This document shows positions 47,508-56,995 of a stretch of DNA of 64,000 bases, piece after piece (positions within the stretch are counted from its first letter, which is position 1; each line of letters opens with the position of its first letter). Source of the DNA: Halovibrio variabilis (GTDB lineage: Bacteria > Pseudomonadota > Gammaproteobacteria > Pseudomonadales > Halomonadaceae); contig NZ_BJXV01000002.1 in the NCBI RefSeq assembly GCF_007991175.1, positions 343,194-407,193 of the forward strand, read 5' to 3'. Under the pieces are notes generated by a model, which was not told the origin of the DNA, did not search any database, and saw nothing but the letters and a program-made list of their open reading frames with translations. Made by a program: the position numbers and the translations under genes.

Positions 47508-48151
47508 ATCGTTTCTCCCGACACTTGGGTTTTGTTGGAATTGTTGTTTGAGTCGTTGTTAAAATCGTACTTAGGATGGTCATTAAGGAGGCTATCCAGC
47601 GAGGCGTTTTGAATCTCATGCGCTACCGGATACAGGGTATACACCAGCGTAACAGTATTAATATCGGCAGGGAGATCTCTCGCCAATTGGAAAACAAGCG
47701 GGATGGTCAAACGCTCATTCCCTTGTAAATGCTGCTCCTGAAAGCAGAAACAGCTGATTTTACGCAAGTGAGGCGTGGCATTTGAGGGTGACACGCTAGG
47801 TACCGCCCTACCCCAATTTTCACTATGGCTATTGTTGGTAAAGGTAAAATCCACTTCCGCCATTTGCCCTGGATGCACACTCATCTGGTGCGTTTCAACA
47901 CTCATCCGCCACGGCAAGCCGGGGCTCCCCCTGGTGATAAATTGCACATTAATCACACGGGTTTCATCCACCTCCTCATGCACAATGCTTTGTGCAGTCG
48001 CGTCAACCTTGCCGTTTAGACCCGTAATGCGGCAAAAAACGTCATATAAAGGGACCAGTGCAAAGGCAAACGCAAACATGCCAATCAGCACGGCGATTGT
48101 TCTTATCACCGTGCGGCGGACCCCCACTTGTGCTTGGTCTCGACTGTCCAT
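47504..48151 (-). CDS. ctaG: Cytochrome c oxidase assembly protein CtaG/Cox11
   Basis: Copper chaperone of 215 aa that delivers copper to the CuB site of subunit I. One N-terminal membrane helix (about 15-35) anchors a periplasmic immunoglobulin-like domain. The copper-binding motif is CFCFQEQHL; FALVPLYDVFCRITGLNGK is the family signature. The C-terminal tail is Asn/Ser-rich (FNNDSNNNSNKT), an unusual low-complexity extension. GAGGTG precedes the ATG. Confidence 0.93.
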   Translation of the reverse strand: MDSRDQAQVGVRRTVIRTIAVLIGMFAFAFALVPLYDVFCRITGLNGKVDATAQSIVHEEVDETRVINVQFITRGSPGLPWRMSVETHQMSVHPGQMAEVDFTFTNNSHSENWGRAVPSVSPSNATPHLRKISCFCFQEQHLQGNERLTIPLVFQLARDLPADINTVTLVYTLYPVAHEIQNASLDSLLNDHPKYDFNNDSNNNSNKTQVSGETI

Positions 48152-48182
48152 AACACCTCATTGGCCGGGTGGCCGATGTGAT

Positions 48183-49817
48183 TTAGGTGGAAGCACGATG
48201 AAACACGGGTGGCGTTTCAAAGGTGTGCAGTGGAGCAGGGCTGGGTACCGACCACTCTAGGTCTACTGCTCCCTCCCAAGCTTTAGCCGGTGCTTTCTTG
48301 CCACCACGTACACAGAGTATGACGCCCAGCACAAATAGCAGCTGTGATGCGCCGAAGAAGAACGCGCCGATACTGGATAGCAAATTGAAATCGGCGAACT
48401 GCAGGGCATAGTCGGGGATACGCCTTGGCATACCCGCCAAGCCCGCGAAATGCATGGGGAAAAAGGTCAGATTGACACCAATCACCGAGAACCAAAAATG
48501 CCACTGGGCCAACCGCTCATTGGGATAATGCCCTGTCCATTTCGGCAACCAGTAATAGACCCCTGCCATGATGGCAAAAATAGCCCCAGGCACCAGCACA
48601 TAGTGAAAGTGAGCCACCACAAAGTAGGTGTCGTGATATTGAAAGTCCGCCGGAGCAATCGCCAACATCAACCCTGAAAAACCACCGATGGTAAACAACA
48701 CCACAAAGGCAAGCGCAAACAGCATCGGTGATTCAAAACTAATCGAGCCACGAAATAGGGTGGTAATCCAGTTAAACACCTTTACCCCAGTAGGCACGGC
48801 GATCAGCATGGTGGAATACATAAAGAACAGCTCCGCCACCAAGGGTAGCCCCACCACAAACATATGGTGAGCCCAGACCAAAAATGACAACAGCGCGATG
48901 GCGGCCGTGGCATATACCATGGATGCGTAACCGAACAGCGGCTTACGTGCAAAGGTGGGGATGATCGCCGAGACAATACCAAAGGCGGGCAAGATCATGA
49001 TGTACACTTCAGGGTGGCCAAAGAACCAGAACAGGTGCTGAAATAGCACAGGATCGCCACCGCCTGCCGCATTAAAGAAGCTAGTGCCAAAATTAATATC
49101 CATCAGCATCATGGTGATCACGCCCGCTAATACCGGCATTACCGCAATCAGCAGAAAGGCGGTGACGAGCCATGTCCAAACAAATAGCGGCATATCCATT
49201 AAACGCATGCCTGGCGCACGCATATTCAAAATAGTGGCAATAATGTTGATCGCGCCCAAAATCGAGCTAATACCGGCAATATGCAGCGCCAAAATAAAGA
49301 AGGTAGTCGAGGGTGGTCCGTAATTCGTCGACAGCGGTGCATAGAAGGTCCAGCCAAAATTAGGGCCGCCGCCTGGCATAAACAGCGTTGAAAGTAGCAG
49401 CGTAAAGGCCACCGGCAGCAGCCAAAAACTAAAGTTATTCAAGCGGGGCAACGCCATATCCGGCGCGCCAATTTGAAGCGGTATCATCCAATTAGCTAGC
49501 CCAGTAAAGGCTGGCATCACAGCAGCGAATACCATGATCAGACCATGCATGGTGGTCATTTGGTTGAAAAATTCAGGCTCTATCAACTGCAAGCCGGGCT
49601 GAAAGAGCTCAGCACGCACCACTAGGGCAAATATTCCGCCGATAAAAAACATCGTCAGCGAGAAAATCAAATAAAGGGTGCCGATTTCTTTATGATTCGT
49701 GGTTAGCAGCCAGCGCCAAATACCTTTTGGCGGTGCCGCATGGCCATGGGCCTGCCCATCGGCGACAGCCGTTGTGCTGTGTTGCAAGGGAGGCTGTGGT
49801 GGTAGTTTGGGCGCCAT
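48183..49817 (-). CDS. coxA: Cytochrome c oxidase subunit I
   Basis: Catalytic heme-copper subunit of 544 aa with twelve membrane helices. The HPEVYIMILPAFG motif holds the CuB His and the cross-linked Tyr and contains the Glu of the D-channel, so it is an A1-type oxidase. Other conserved parts: WAHHMFVVGLP, YSTMLIAVPTGVKVFNW (K-channel) and YHDTYFVVAHFHYVLVPG with the heme-ligand histidines. GGAGAG precedes the ATG. It follows coxB after 51 bases. Confidence 0.97.
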   Translation of the reverse strand: MAPKLPPQPPLQHSTTAVADGQAHGHAAPPKGIWRWLLTTNHKEIGTLYLIFSLTMFFIGGIFALVVRAELFQPGLQLIEPEFFNQMTTMHGLIMVFAAVMPAFTGLANWMIPLQIGAPDMALPRLNNFSFWLLPVAFTLLLSTLFMPGGGPNFGWTFYAPLSTNYGPPSTTFFILALHIAGISSILGAINIIATILNMRAPGMRLMDMPLFVWTWLVTAFLLIAVMPVLAGVITMMLMDINFGTSFFNAAGGGDPVLFQHLFWFFGHPEVYIMILPAFGIVSAIIPTFARKPLFGYASMVYATAAIALLSFLVWAHHMFVVGLPLVAELFFMYSTMLIAVPTGVKVFNWITTLFRGSISFESPMLFALAFVVLFTIGGFSGLMLAIAPADFQYHDTYFVVAHFHYVLVPGAIFAIMAGVYYWLPKWTGHYPNERLAQWHFWFSVIGVNLTFFPMHFAGLAGMPRRIPDYALQFADFNLLSSIGAFFFGASQLLFVLGVILCVRGGKKAPAKAWEGAVDLEWSVPSPAPLHTFETPPVFHRAST

Positions 49818-49868
49818 ACGTCTCTCCGAGAAAAATTATTGTAGTCGTCGATTGTGGCAAACCTGTTT

Positions 49869-50984
49869 TTACTCAGAAATTTGTTCAGCCACGGTTGAGG
49901 GCTGCACGACATCGCCGGTATCGTTACCCCACGCATTGCGCGTGTAGGTAACCACGGCGGCAATTTCAACGGGATTCAAGGTGCTTCGAAAAGCAGGCAT
50001 TGCCGCACCGGACACCCCATTCAAAACCTTATCAATATGCCAATCTACATCGCTAATCAACTGTTCGTTATTAGCTAACGCAGGAAATGCTGGCGGCGAC
50101 CCTTGTCCATCGACTTGGTGACAAGACGAGCAGATCGATTGGTAAACTGACTCGCCCCGCTCTGCTAGCTCTGCCATTGCCCACTCGCGGTCAACTCCCA
50201 TGGCCTTTTCGGCAGCCGCCTCTTTTCGCCCGATCAGCCAGTCCTCAAACGCCGCCTCTTCCATTGCGTGAACTACCACCGGCATAAACCCATGGTCGAT
50301 ACCGCATAGCTCAGCACACTGGCCACGATAGATACCCGGCTCGTTAATCTTTACCCAGTTCTCATTAATAAAACCAGGAATGCTGTCTTGCTTGACGGCT
50401 AAATCCGGCACCCACCAAGAGTGAATGACATCGTCTGACGTCATCAGTAAGCGTATTTTCCGGTTAATCGGCAGGACTAACGGTTCATCAACTTCCAATA
50501 GGTAATGTTCCCCACGTGTCTCTTCGCCACTAATTTGTGCTCTTGGCGTACTCATATTGGAGGTGAACGCCACATCCTCGCCAAGGTACTCATAGCGCCA
50601 GCGCCATTGCTGGCCGGTAACCATGACGTCTAATTCAGCATCGGAGGAGTCATACATATCCTTTAAGGTGGCGGTGGCGGGAACCGCCATACCGACAAGA
50701 ATCAGCAGTGGTATGACGGTCCACAATACTTCGACACCAGTGTGCTCATGGAAGTGGGAGGCTTTGGCGCCTTTGGAATAGCGATAGCGAAACAGGGAAT
50801 AGAACATCGCCCCAAATACCAGCACACCAATTACGACGCATATCCAAAAGATGGTCATATGTAGGCCGTAGATGTCGCCGCTCGTATCGGTCACCCCAAT
50901 GGGCATATTCCAGCCATTCGCCTGAGCCTGTGAAATACCCATCGCCAAGGATATGACTGATAGCCACCGCCACCATGAATGCAT
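49869..50984 (-). CDS. coxB: Cytochrome c oxidase subunit II with fused cytochrome c (caa3 type)
   Basis: Subunit II of 371 aa. A signal peptide (about 1-23) and two membrane helices precede the periplasmic cupredoxin domain with the CuA site (GQCAELCGIDHGFMP). A C-terminal class I cytochrome c domain carries the heme motif CSSCHQ (about residue 285) and a distal Met in AAMPAFR. The fusion marks a caa3-type oxidase. I use the ATG at 50984, preceded by GGAGG; a GTG two codons earlier is too close to that site. First of the structural genes, with a promoter at 51058-51085. Confidence 0.95.
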   Translation of the reverse strand: MHSWWRWLSVISLAMGISQAQANGWNMPIGVTDTSGDIYGLHMTIFWICVVIGVLVFGAMFYSLFRYRYSKGAKASHFHEHTGVEVLWTVIPLLILVGMAVPATATLKDMYDSSDAELDVMVTGQQWRWRYEYLGEDVAFTSNMSTPRAQISGEETRGEHYLLEVDEPLVLPINRKIRLLMTSDDVIHSWWVPDLAVKQDSIPGFINENWVKINEPGIYRGQCAELCGIDHGFMPVVVHAMEEAAFEDWLIGRKEAAAEKAMGVDREWAMAELAERGESVYQSICSSCHQVDGQGSPPAFPALANNEQLISDVDWHIDKVLNGVSGAAMPAFRSTLNPVEIAAVVTYTRNAWGNDTGDVVQPSTVAEQISE

Positions 50985-51057
50985 AGACACCTCCAGCCAG
51001 GATTATTGTTGTTATTGCTTATCGTTAAATTAGCGCAAAGTTAAATCAGATATTAGC

Positions 51058-51085
51058 AGTATAGAAAATATGTGGCATTCGTCAC
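51058..51085 (-). promoter_or_regulatory. Candidate sigma-70 promoter of the cox operon
   Basis: On the minus strand, -35 GTGACG (51080-51085), a 16-base spacer and -10 TATACT (51058-51063) lie about 75 bases upstream of the coxB ATG, in the gap after the DUF2970 gene. Confidence 0.45.
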
Positions 51086-51115
51086 GTTTTGGTCATTTAG
51101 CACTATCAACGCTTT

Positions 51116-51289
51116 TCAGCGGGCGGCAAACCTTGCCAGGAAAATAAGCACCAAAATGAACAGCAGCGTTATCACGATCCCCGTGACTATGTACGCGGTG
51201 GGTTTGCCGCTGCTGAAGTCTTCCTGCCGCTGTTGGTTACTCTGAACGCCTAGCAAAGCTGCTAAAACCGACTTCACCACCGACCACAT
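51116..51289 (-). CDS. DUF2970 small membrane protein
   Basis: A 57 aa ORF. The translation starts MWSVVKSVLAALLGVQSNQQ, continues with EDFSSGKPTAYIVTG and ends in one membrane helix (about 31-53). The WxVVKSVLAAxxGVQ start and the P-x-AYIxxG helix entry match the DUF2970 family, usually encoded near cytochrome oxidase genes. GGAGG lies six bases before the ATG. It is directly upstream of, and co-directional with, coxB. The function is unknown. Confidence 0.8.
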   Translation of the reverse strand: MWSVVKSVLAALLGVQSNQQRQEDFSSGKPTAYIVTGIVITLLFILVLIFLARFAAR

Positions 51290-51480
51290 AGAACCTCCAA
51301 TGCAATTTACACGCTTGCGTTTATTTCAGCATTAATGACAAATCATTTTTATCATAAGCAGGCATCAATGATACAGAGGAAAGATCTACCCATTTACAGC
51401 CAGTAAAATAGCCACCTATGATTTCTCAGTATGCGATACTCAGCTCATTGTTAGAATCAGCGCCACCCAAGGAGTGCCTT

Positions 51481-51684
51481 ATGCTAAAGCGCCGCCTCGC
51501 ATTACCCATCAATACGTTATGGGTGATTGTTCCACTGCTACTCACCGGTTGTACGACGTATACATGGCCGGACGGCTCTCAGGAAACCGTTATCGGCGTT
51601 GTGCCTGAAGAGGAAAATCAACGCTACGAAGAAGAACGGGTAGACGGTGTACGCTACCGTATTCCAGACGAAATCCCTGAATAA
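51481..51684 (+). CDS. Small lipoprotein of unknown function
   Basis: A 67 aa protein with a signal peptide and lipobox LLLTGC (Cys at about 22). The mature part begins TTYTWPDGSQETVIGVVPEE and is strongly acidic, ending RYRIPDEIPE. AAGGAG precedes the ATG at 51481; 21 further upstream in-frame codons lack a ribosome-binding site. I do not recognise the family. It is a single gene, divergent from the DUF2970/cox block. Confidence 0.7.
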   Translation: MLKRRLALPINTLWVIVPLLLTGCTTYTWPDGSQETVIGVVPEEENQRYEEERVDGVRYRIPDEIPE

Positions 51685-51820
51685 GACCGGATTAGCCGAT
51701 CAGGCACGTATAATGCGCCCTGTTTTCAATTAACCACACCTTCCTTGCTCTCAATCACTGCATTGCAGCAAAAATACTCTATGCTTAGGTCATAACTTGG
51801 CCACAGTGGGGTATTGACGA

Positions 51821-54535
51821 GTGACGACGCCAAATACTGAAACACAAGAGTCGCCTTGGCATAGCTGTAGCATCAATGCTGCATTAACTCGACAACGCAC
51901 TGCGTCAGAAGGTTTATCCAACCAAGAAGCCGCTGAGCGGCTAGCCAGCGGTGGGCCCAATCTGATTCAACAAGCGCAAGGCCGCTCCTGGTATAAACGG
52001 CTTTTCGATCAGTTCAACAATATCCTCATGCTCATTTTGATCGCCGCCGCCATTGCCAGCCTCTTGTTAGGCCATGTACTAGATGCAGCGGCCATTGTTG
52101 GCGTCGTTGTGATCATTGCCCTGATTGGTTTTTTACAAGAAGGAAAAGCGGAAAAATCGCTGCAAAGCATACGCAATATGCTCTCCCCTCAGGCCAACGT
52201 TTTACGCGATGGGCAGCGCAGCACGGTGCCTGCTGAATCATTAGTGCCCGGTGATATCGTGCTTATTGAAAGCGGCGATCGTGTCCCCGCTGACTTGCGC
52301 TTAATTGAAACCAGACGTTTTTGTACCGACGAAGCGGCTTTGACCGGCGAATCTGTGCCTGTCGAAAAACAAACCTCGCCGGCAGCAGCAGATGCCGATC
52401 TCGCTGATCGTAGCTCGATGGCTTACGCCAGTACGATGGTCGTGCAAGGTACTGCTAAAGGCTTAGTGGTTGCCACGGGCAGTCACTCTGAAATTGGCAA
52501 AATTTCTGAACTTTTGCGCGGCGTTGAGCAGCTGAAGACACCGCTGCTGCGACAGCTGGATCGCGCAGGACGGCTGTTAGCCTTCTTTATTCTTGGCGCC
52601 GCTGGGCTCACTGCTTTACTTGGGGCTGTCATCCACGGCCAACCCGCCGCCCAGATGTTTATGGCCGCCGTTGCCTTGGCAGTGGCGGCCATTCCCCAAG
52701 GGCTACCCGCTATTGTCACCATCGGCCTTGCGCTTGGCGTGCAAAGCATGGCGAAACAAAATGCCATTATCCGCCGGCTCCCCGCAGTGGACACTCTCGG
52801 TTCTATTTCAGCTATTTTCTCAGACAAAACCGGTACATTAACGCGTAATGAGATGACCGCCCAAGCTATCTGGCTGGCCAATACGCGCTATGCCATCGAC
52901 GGTATCGGCTTTGAGCCTGAAGGTAACTTTTATCAACTCGATGCAGACGGTAACCGTCAAAAAGATCACACCAGTGCTGACGAAGACGCAGCGCTTAGTT
53001 ACTTTCTGCGCGTAGCGACCCTCTGTAACGATGCAGAACTCGTTCATAAAGAAGACCTATTTAGCATCCAAGGCGATCCCACCGAAGGCGCGCTGATCGT
53101 CGCCGCGGAGAAAGCCGGAATTGATGTCCAGCCGCTGCGTAAAGACCATCCTCGCCTTGATGCGATTCCGTTCGAGTCTGAACATAAGTACATGGCCACC
53201 GTGCACACCATTGACGAAAAGCGCCGTGTGCTGATTAAAGGAGCGCCTGACAGACTGCTAGAAATGTGTAGCCAAGTGCGCGATGAATCTGGTACTTCAC
53301 CACTTGAAAATAGCGTTTGGGAGGAGCGTATTGACGTTCTCTCCTCTCGCGGTTTGAGGGTATTGGCTGTCGCAGAGGTACTGGCAACAAGCGAACAGCC
53401 ACTTGAGCATGAGACGTTACAACAAGGGCTAACGCTACTGGGCATTATCGGCCTGCTTGATCCGCCCCGCGAGGAGGCCATTGAGGCGGTGGAGCAATGC
53501 TTAGCCGCGGGCATTCGTCCGGTAATGATTACCGGTGACCATGCGGCCACCGCCAAAGCCATCGCCAAGCAGCTGGGTTTTTCACAAACCGAGCGTGCCG
53601 TTACCGGGCGGGAAATCGAATCAATGTCGGATGCCGAACTTGAAGACATTATCGTAGAGGTTGATGTTTTCGCTCGCGCCTCCCCTGAGCATAAGCTCAG
53701 GCTGGTAAAAGCCATGCAGGCTCGCGGCGGTGTGTGCGCCATGACCGGTGACGGCGTCAATGATGGCCCGGCATTAAAACGCGCCGATGTTGGCGTCGCC
53801 ATGGGCATTCAAGGCACGGAGGCCGCCAAGGAGGCCGCTGAAATGGTGCTGGCTGACGATAACTTCGCCACCATCGTCAAGGCGATTAAAGAAGGGCGTA
53901 AGGTTTACGATAACATTCGTAAAACAATTACGTTTATTTTGCCCACTAATGGTGGCCAGGGCTTGGCCATTATGCTGGCCGTGCTAGCCGGTTCAACGCT
54001 ACCGATAACACCGCTACAAGCCCTTTGGGTCAACATGGTGGTGGCCATTACCCTGGGGTTAGCCCTCGCTTTTGAACACGGCGAAGCTGATTTGATGGAG
54101 CGCCAGCCCCGCGATCCGAACGCAGCCTTGTTGGATATGTTTCTGCTCTGGCGCGTCATCTTCGTGTCGATATTACTGCTAGCAGGTGTTTTTGGTATTT
54201 TTTCCTGGCTACTCGCCCAAGGCGAAAGCATTGCCCTGGCCCGCTCGGGGGCGGTCAATATGCTGGTAACGGGAACCGCTGCTTATTTAATTAATAGCCG
54301 CTTTTTGATCGCTAGCACCTGCTCGCTTAACGGCATCTTCGGCAGCCGCCCGGTGTGGTGCGCCATTGGCCTGGTGATGCTGCTGCAGATGGCATTCACT
54401 TATTTGCCCTTTATGCAGCTCATCTTCGCCAGTGAAGGGCTGCGTATTATCCACTGGTTAGCGATCTTAGTAGCTAGCCTCGCGATTTACCTGATAATTG
54501 AAATTGAAAAAGTGCTCTTGCGGCGCAGGGGCTGA
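51821..54535 (+). CDS. P2-like cation-transporting P-type ATPase, atypical ion site
   Basis: P-type ATPase of 904 aa with about ten membrane helices. The N-terminal cation-ATPase domain, actuator motif DEAALTGESVP, phosphorylation site SDKTGTLT (Asp335), nucleotide-binding KGAPDRLLE and hinge MTGDGVNDGPALK are intact, so it should be catalytically active. The overall form is that of the Ca2+/Na+ (P2) group. The intramembrane ligands are unusual: PQGLPA (Gln293) where P2A pumps have PEGL, NGGQ (Gln713) for NxGE and NMVVA (Ala742) for NxxTD. A classic Ca2+ site is therefore unlikely and the ion is unknown. The start is GTG with a weak ribosome-binding site. It ends eight bases before the convergent hrpB. 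Confidence 0.88.
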   Translation: MTTPNTETQESPWHSCSINAALTRQRTASEGLSNQEAAERLASGGPNLIQQAQGRSWYKRLFDQFNNILMLILIAAAIASLLLGHVLDAAAIVGVVVIIALIGFLQEGKAEKSLQSIRNMLSPQANVLRDGQRSTVPAESLVPGDIVLIESGDRVPADLRLIETRRFCTDEAALTGESVPVEKQTSPAAADADLADRSSMAYASTMVVQGTAKGLVVATGSHSEIGKISELLRGVEQLKTPLLRQLDRAGRLLAFFILGAAGLTALLGAVIHGQPAAQMFMAAVALAVAAIPQGLPAIVTIGLALGVQSMAKQNAIIRRLPAVDTLGSISAIFSDKTGTLTRNEMTAQAIWLANTRYAIDGIGFEPEGNFYQLDADGNRQKDHTSADEDAALSYFLRVATLCNDAELVHKEDLFSIQGDPTEGALIVAAEKAGIDVQPLRKDHPRLDAIPFESEHKYMATVHTIDEKRRVLIKGAPDRLLEMCSQVRDESGTSPLENSVWEERIDVLSSRGLRVLAVAEVLATSEQPLEHETLQQGLTLLGIIGLLDPPREEAIEAVEQCLAAGIRPVMITGDHAATAKAIAKQLGFSQTERAVTGREIESMSDAELEDIIVEVDVFARASPEHKLRLVKAMQARGGVCAMTGDGVNDGPALKRADVGVAMGIQGTEAAKEAAEMVLADDNFATIVKAIKEGRKVYDNIRKTITFILPTNGGQGLAIMLAVLAGSTLPITPLQALWVNMVVAITLGLALAFEHGEADLMERQPRDPNAALLDMFLLWRVIFVSILLLAGVFGIFSWLLAQGESIALARSGAVNMLVTGTAAYLINSRFLIASTCSLNGIFGSRPVWCAIGLVMLLQMAFTYLPFMQLIFASEGLRIIHWLAILVASLAIYLIIEIEKVLLRRRG

Positions 54536-54543
54536 ATAACCGA

Positions 54544-56988
54544 TTACTTAGCCGTTCGATGCTTGGTCTTGGCCGTGGCGACCGCCGTCAGCGGGTTTTC
54601 TGGCCAGGGGTGTTTTGGGTAACGACCACGCATCTCCTTGCGTACCTGGGGATAGCTATTTTGCCAAAAGCTGGCTAAATCCTGGGTGACTTGCAGCGGA
54701 TGGCGGGCTGGCGAGAGCAGATGAATCATCACCGCCACCGTGCCATTTGCGACGGTGGGCGTTGTCTGCCAACCGAACGCTTCTTGCAGCTTTAAGGCCA
54801 GCACGGGCGGACGCTGCTCGAGACAAGGTAGGTAATCCAGTGCGACCCACTTGCCACTCGGCACAGCAACCGCGAGCGGGGTTAACTGCTCAAATTCGCT
54901 CTGCTGCGGCCAGCTTAAAGTACTCAATAAGTAGTGTTCAAAAGGCAGTTTCTCAAGTTGATTTAGCCGCTTGATTCCTGTCAGATAAGGCGTTAACCAA
55001 CGCTCTAACGATGCCATTAGCGTCTGCTCCGACCAGTCAGGCCAAGCATCGCCTAGGCTTGAGCGTAGCAATGCCATTCGCCCACGCAGTTGCTGTAGCT
55101 TATCGCTAAATAACCGCCATGGCTGTTGGCGCACGGCCGTTAACAGCGCTTGTATAACGGCGTCCTCAGGTAAGTGAGCCAAAGGTCGCCTAGCCAGCAC
55201 CAAGCCTGCGTGGGCCTGCACTTCTTCACCGATTAAACGGCCGTCCTGCTGGGACCACGCCACCCGCGCCTGCCATTGGCGACTCTCAGGATAGAGCGCC
55301 ATCAATGACACCACGTTTAACGGCTCACCGGTAATCATCCGCGCCTGATCGCCTGCCGCGCTATTTAAGGCCACAGCGACTACATAAGCCTGATGGGCCA
55401 ATGCATCGTTTAACGACAGCGTGACGGTTTTGCCATTGGCGAGGCGAAAGGTACCCGGGCTTATCTGTTGGCCGATTCGGTCCGGGTACGCCAACGCTAA
55501 AAGCGGGCCAAGCGGCTCTGGACTGGCGGCCCTGAGCGCGACCCCCGCTCGCTTTGCCAGCTTGAGCGCTTCTCGCTGCCAGTTGGGAAAACGCTGAGAC
55601 TGACGCAGCCGCAGTGCTAAGGCATTGTGCAGTGACCGCTCAGCGCTGTCGCGCTCCTCCAGCAGCGCCGCTAACGCGCAGGCCAGCGGCACTGCTTGTA
55701 AATCAGCAGCACGCTCGAGCATAACGGCTATCCGCGGCTCAACAGGCCACTTAGCGCAACGGCTACCCAACTGAGTCAGCCGTTGCTGTTCGTCTAACAC
55801 GCCAAGCTGCACAAGCAGTGACTGACCACGTTGCCAGGCACCTTCAGGTGGCGGCGTTACCCATTGCAGCTCGCTTGGCGATGCAACTCCCCAGCTGGCT
55901 AACTCAAGGACAACGCCAGAGAGATCCGCTTGCTGAATGTCGGGCTCGCCGAAGGGCACCAGGGTCTGCTCTTGGGCCCAGAGGCGAAAGCACAGCCCAG
56001 GGCGTTGACGCCCCGCTCGCCCCCGCCGTTGATCAGCGCTGGCACGATTAATCCGCCGCGTGGTTAAACGGGTAAGCCCGGTGCGCGGCTGAAAAAGCGG
56101 TACGCGCTCTAAGCCACCGTCAATCACCACGCTCACACCATCTACGGTAATGCTCGATTCGGTGATAGCGGTGGAGACAATAATTCGCTGCTTGGATGTG
56201 TTCGCCGCCAGGGCTAACTGCTGTTCAGCAATACTCATTCTGCCGTGCAGCGGCCGAATCGCCAGGTGAGGCCGCGTCTTTTCCAGCACCTGAACTAAGC
56301 GATTAATTTCAGCGACACCGGGCAAGATGACCAGTATGTCCTGGGTATCTGGCAGTGATAGCGCTTCCTCGGCCACCCGAAGCGCGTGGCTGACGCTCTC
56401 TTCACCACTTAGCGAAGGACGATAAGCCGTCGTTACCGGAAACTGGCGCCCATGGCACTCAATGACCGGCACCTGCTCACCCAATACCCGCTTGAGCGCT
56501 TCAATATCCAAGGTTGCCGACATCACCAGTAAGCGCAAGTCGTCACGAATGCTGGTTTGCACATCCAGTGCCAGCGCCAAGCCTACATCGGCCTCCAGGC
56601 TGCGCTCGTGAAATTCATCAAAAATGATCCCGGCCACGCCCTCTAATAACGGGTCATCCTGTAGCATGCGTGTAAGCACGCCCTGGGTAACTACTTCTAA
56701 ACGGGTATGCGCACTCACACAGCTGTCGCCGCGCATTCGGTAGCCCACCGTTTGACCAACGTTTTCCCCCAATTGCTGGGCCATATAGGTTGCCGCGAGA
56801 CGCGCAGCGACACGCCGCGGTTCTAACAACAGCAGCTTTTGACCGCCAGCCCAGTCGGCCTTGAGCAGCGTTAGCGGAACACGCGTGGTCTTCCCCGCGC
56901 CAGGCTGGGCAATCAGCACAAGCCGGTTACTGTGGGTTAAGATACTTTGCACATGCTCAAGATGCTGATCAATCGGTAAAACGCTCAT
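54544..56988 (-). CDS. hrpB: ATP-dependent RNA helicase HrpB
   Basis: DExH-box helicase of 814 aa, the usual HrpB length. Walker A is AQPGAGKTTRVPL, motif II is DEFHERSLEADVG, motif III SATLD and motif VI RRGRAGRQRPG. The C-terminal HrpB-specific region (HPLQVTQDLASFWQNSYPQVRKEMRGRYPKHPWPENP, seen as SYPQVRKEMRGRYPKH) is complete. The cellular role is poorly defined. It starts seven bases after the RutR-like gene on the same strand and may be cotranscribed with it. Confidence 0.94.
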   Translation of the reverse strand: MSVLPIDQHLEHVQSILTHSNRLVLIAQPGAGKTTRVPLTLLKADWAGGQKLLLLEPRRVAARLAATYMAQQLGENVGQTVGYRMRGDSCVSAHTRLEVVTQGVLTRMLQDDPLLEGVAGIIFDEFHERSLEADVGLALALDVQTSIRDDLRLLVMSATLDIEALKRVLGEQVPVIECHGRQFPVTTAYRPSLSGEESVSHALRVAEEALSLPDTQDILVILPGVAEINRLVQVLEKTRPHLAIRPLHGRMSIAEQQLALAANTSKQRIIVSTAITESSITVDGVSVVIDGGLERVPLFQPRTGLTRLTTRRINRASADQRRGRAGRQRPGLCFRLWAQEQTLVPFGEPDIQQADLSGVVLELASWGVASPSELQWVTPPPEGAWQRGQSLLVQLGVLDEQQRLTQLGSRCAKWPVEPRIAVMLERAADLQAVPLACALAALLEERDSAERSLHNALALRLRQSQRFPNWQREALKLAKRAGVALRAASPEPLGPLLALAYPDRIGQQISPGTFRLANGKTVTLSLNDALAHQAYVVAVALNSAAGDQARMITGEPLNVVSLMALYPESRQWQARVAWSQQDGRLIGEEVQAHAGLVLARRPLAHLPEDAVIQALLTAVRQQPWRLFSDKLQQLRGRMALLRSSLGDAWPDWSEQTLMASLERWLTPYLTGIKRLNQLEKLPFEHYLLSTLSWPQQSEFEQLTPLAVAVPSGKWVALDYLPCLEQRPPVLALKLQEAFGWQTTPTVANGTVAVMIHLLSPARHPLQVTQDLASFWQNSYPQVRKEMRGRYPKHPWPENPLTAVATAKTKHRTAK

Positions 56989-56995
56989 CTGAGGC

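Noticed and set aside
53044..53808. A 254-codon open frame on the minus strand
   Set aside because: Antisense to the P-type ATPase, Ser/Ala-rich low-information translation typical of shadow frames.
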